NCBI GenBank assembly: GCA_023488405.1
Contig: JAMDDW010000025.1
Location: forward strand, 1-10,892
Origin: Candidatus Parvarchaeota archaeon
Lineage (GTDB): Archaea; Nanobdellota; Nanobdellia; Parvarchaeales; Parvarchaeaceae
Length of the DNA stretch: 10,892 nt
Direction: 5' to 3'
Shown: positions 10,835 through 10,892 of the stretch, piece after piece
Layout: every line of letters starts with the position of its first letter
Position numbering within the stretch: position 1 is the first letter of the stretch
The notes under the pieces: model-generated
Database searches by the model: none
The model's input: only the letters and a program-made list of their open reading frames with translations
What the model was told of the DNA's origin: nothing
Position numbers and translations under genes: made by a program

Positions 10835-10892
10835 TTTTTATTTATAACCAAAAATAAACTGATAAGTACTTAAATACTAAATAATTAATTTA
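10822..10892 (-). repeat. Right arm of the perfect inverted repeat, reaching the window end
   Basis: The exact reverse complement of 9273-9343 over all 71 bases up to the last base of the window. Its outward side carries the tail-anchored gene's promoter facing right. If the identity continues, a second copy of that gene would start at 10898. Its inward side carries the RAM-radA promoter facing left. Confidence 0.97.

Noticed and set aside
10513..10851. 112-codon open frame on the - strand over the radA 3' end
   Set aside because: It runs antisense to the well-conserved C-terminal part of RadA and the DUF59 frame. Its translation is a low-complexity, Ser/Phe/Leu-rich string typical of the complement of AT-rich coding DNA.
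9273..10892. Insertion sequence or composite transposon bounded by the inverted repeat
   Set aside because: There is no transposase, no target-site duplication that can be seen, and the arms consist of a native divergent promoter region.
1..10892. CRISPR array, integrase or phage module
   Set aside because: No regularly spaced repeats and no integrase, terminase or capsid-like product appear on either strand.

Overview
The window looks like a piece of a small, AT-rich archaeal genome, plausibly DPANN-like (ARMAN/Micrarchaeota/Parvarchaeota type), although the lineage is only an inference. The archaeal markers are a RadA recombinase with an N-terminal helix-hairpin-helix domain, RNA polymerase subunit Rpo10 (RpoN), two stand-alone Lrp/AsnC sensor (RAM) domains, an archaeal-type NMN adenylyltransferase, tRNA genes without encoded CCA, and many genes with a TATA box about 26-28 nt upstream of the start codon, which implies mostly leaderless transcripts. 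Genes are short, closely packed and often convergent with only a few bases between stops.

Layout. 1-60: tail of a + strand gene. 80-1733: mostly - strand genes: a nucleoside 2-deoxyribosyltransferase-like protein, the C-terminal half of a SAM methyltransferase (probably a remnant), and a three-helix DUF4870-type membrane protein. The gap between the last two holds a possible 59-residue membrane protein on the + strand. 1779-3476 (- strand): tRNA-Pro(UGG), two unrecognised proteins, and an overlapping RAM-domain/rpo10 pair. 3537-4254 (+): a DEDDh-type exonuclease relative and tRNA-Gly(UCC). 4256-4996 (-): a DUF483-like protein. 5144-7541 (+): an FAD-dependent malate:quinone-oxidoreductase-like enzyme, then an unusual NMN adenylyltransferase-DUF488 fusion. 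7544-8023 (-): dCMP deaminase. 8154-8744 (+): peroxiredoxin. 8878-9267 (-): a predicted tail-anchored protein. 9361-10834 (+): RAM domain, radA and a truncated DUF59/MIP18-type gene.

The most striking structure is a perfect inverted repeat of at least 71 bp (9273-9343 and 10822-10892, the latter reaching the window end). It carries both divergent promoters of the tail-anchored gene and the RAM-radA operon, flanks that operon, and cuts the DUF59 gene exactly at its inner boundary. A second, separate 26-bp perfect inverted repeat (9132-9157 and 9483-9508) lies inside the two divergent genes and encodes the same DGLVAEFK peptide in both. The large repeat could be a real inverted duplication or an invertible recombinase cassette. 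A fold-back chimera at a contig end is an equally serious explanation.

Functionally the window mixes nucleotide metabolism (deoxyribosyltransferase-like, dCMP deaminase, NMN adenylyltransferase), redox work (FAD enzyme, peroxiredoxin), recombination and nuclease functions (RadA, exonuclease) and transcription (Rpo10, RAM proteins). No CRISPR array, transposase or phage structural gene was seen.
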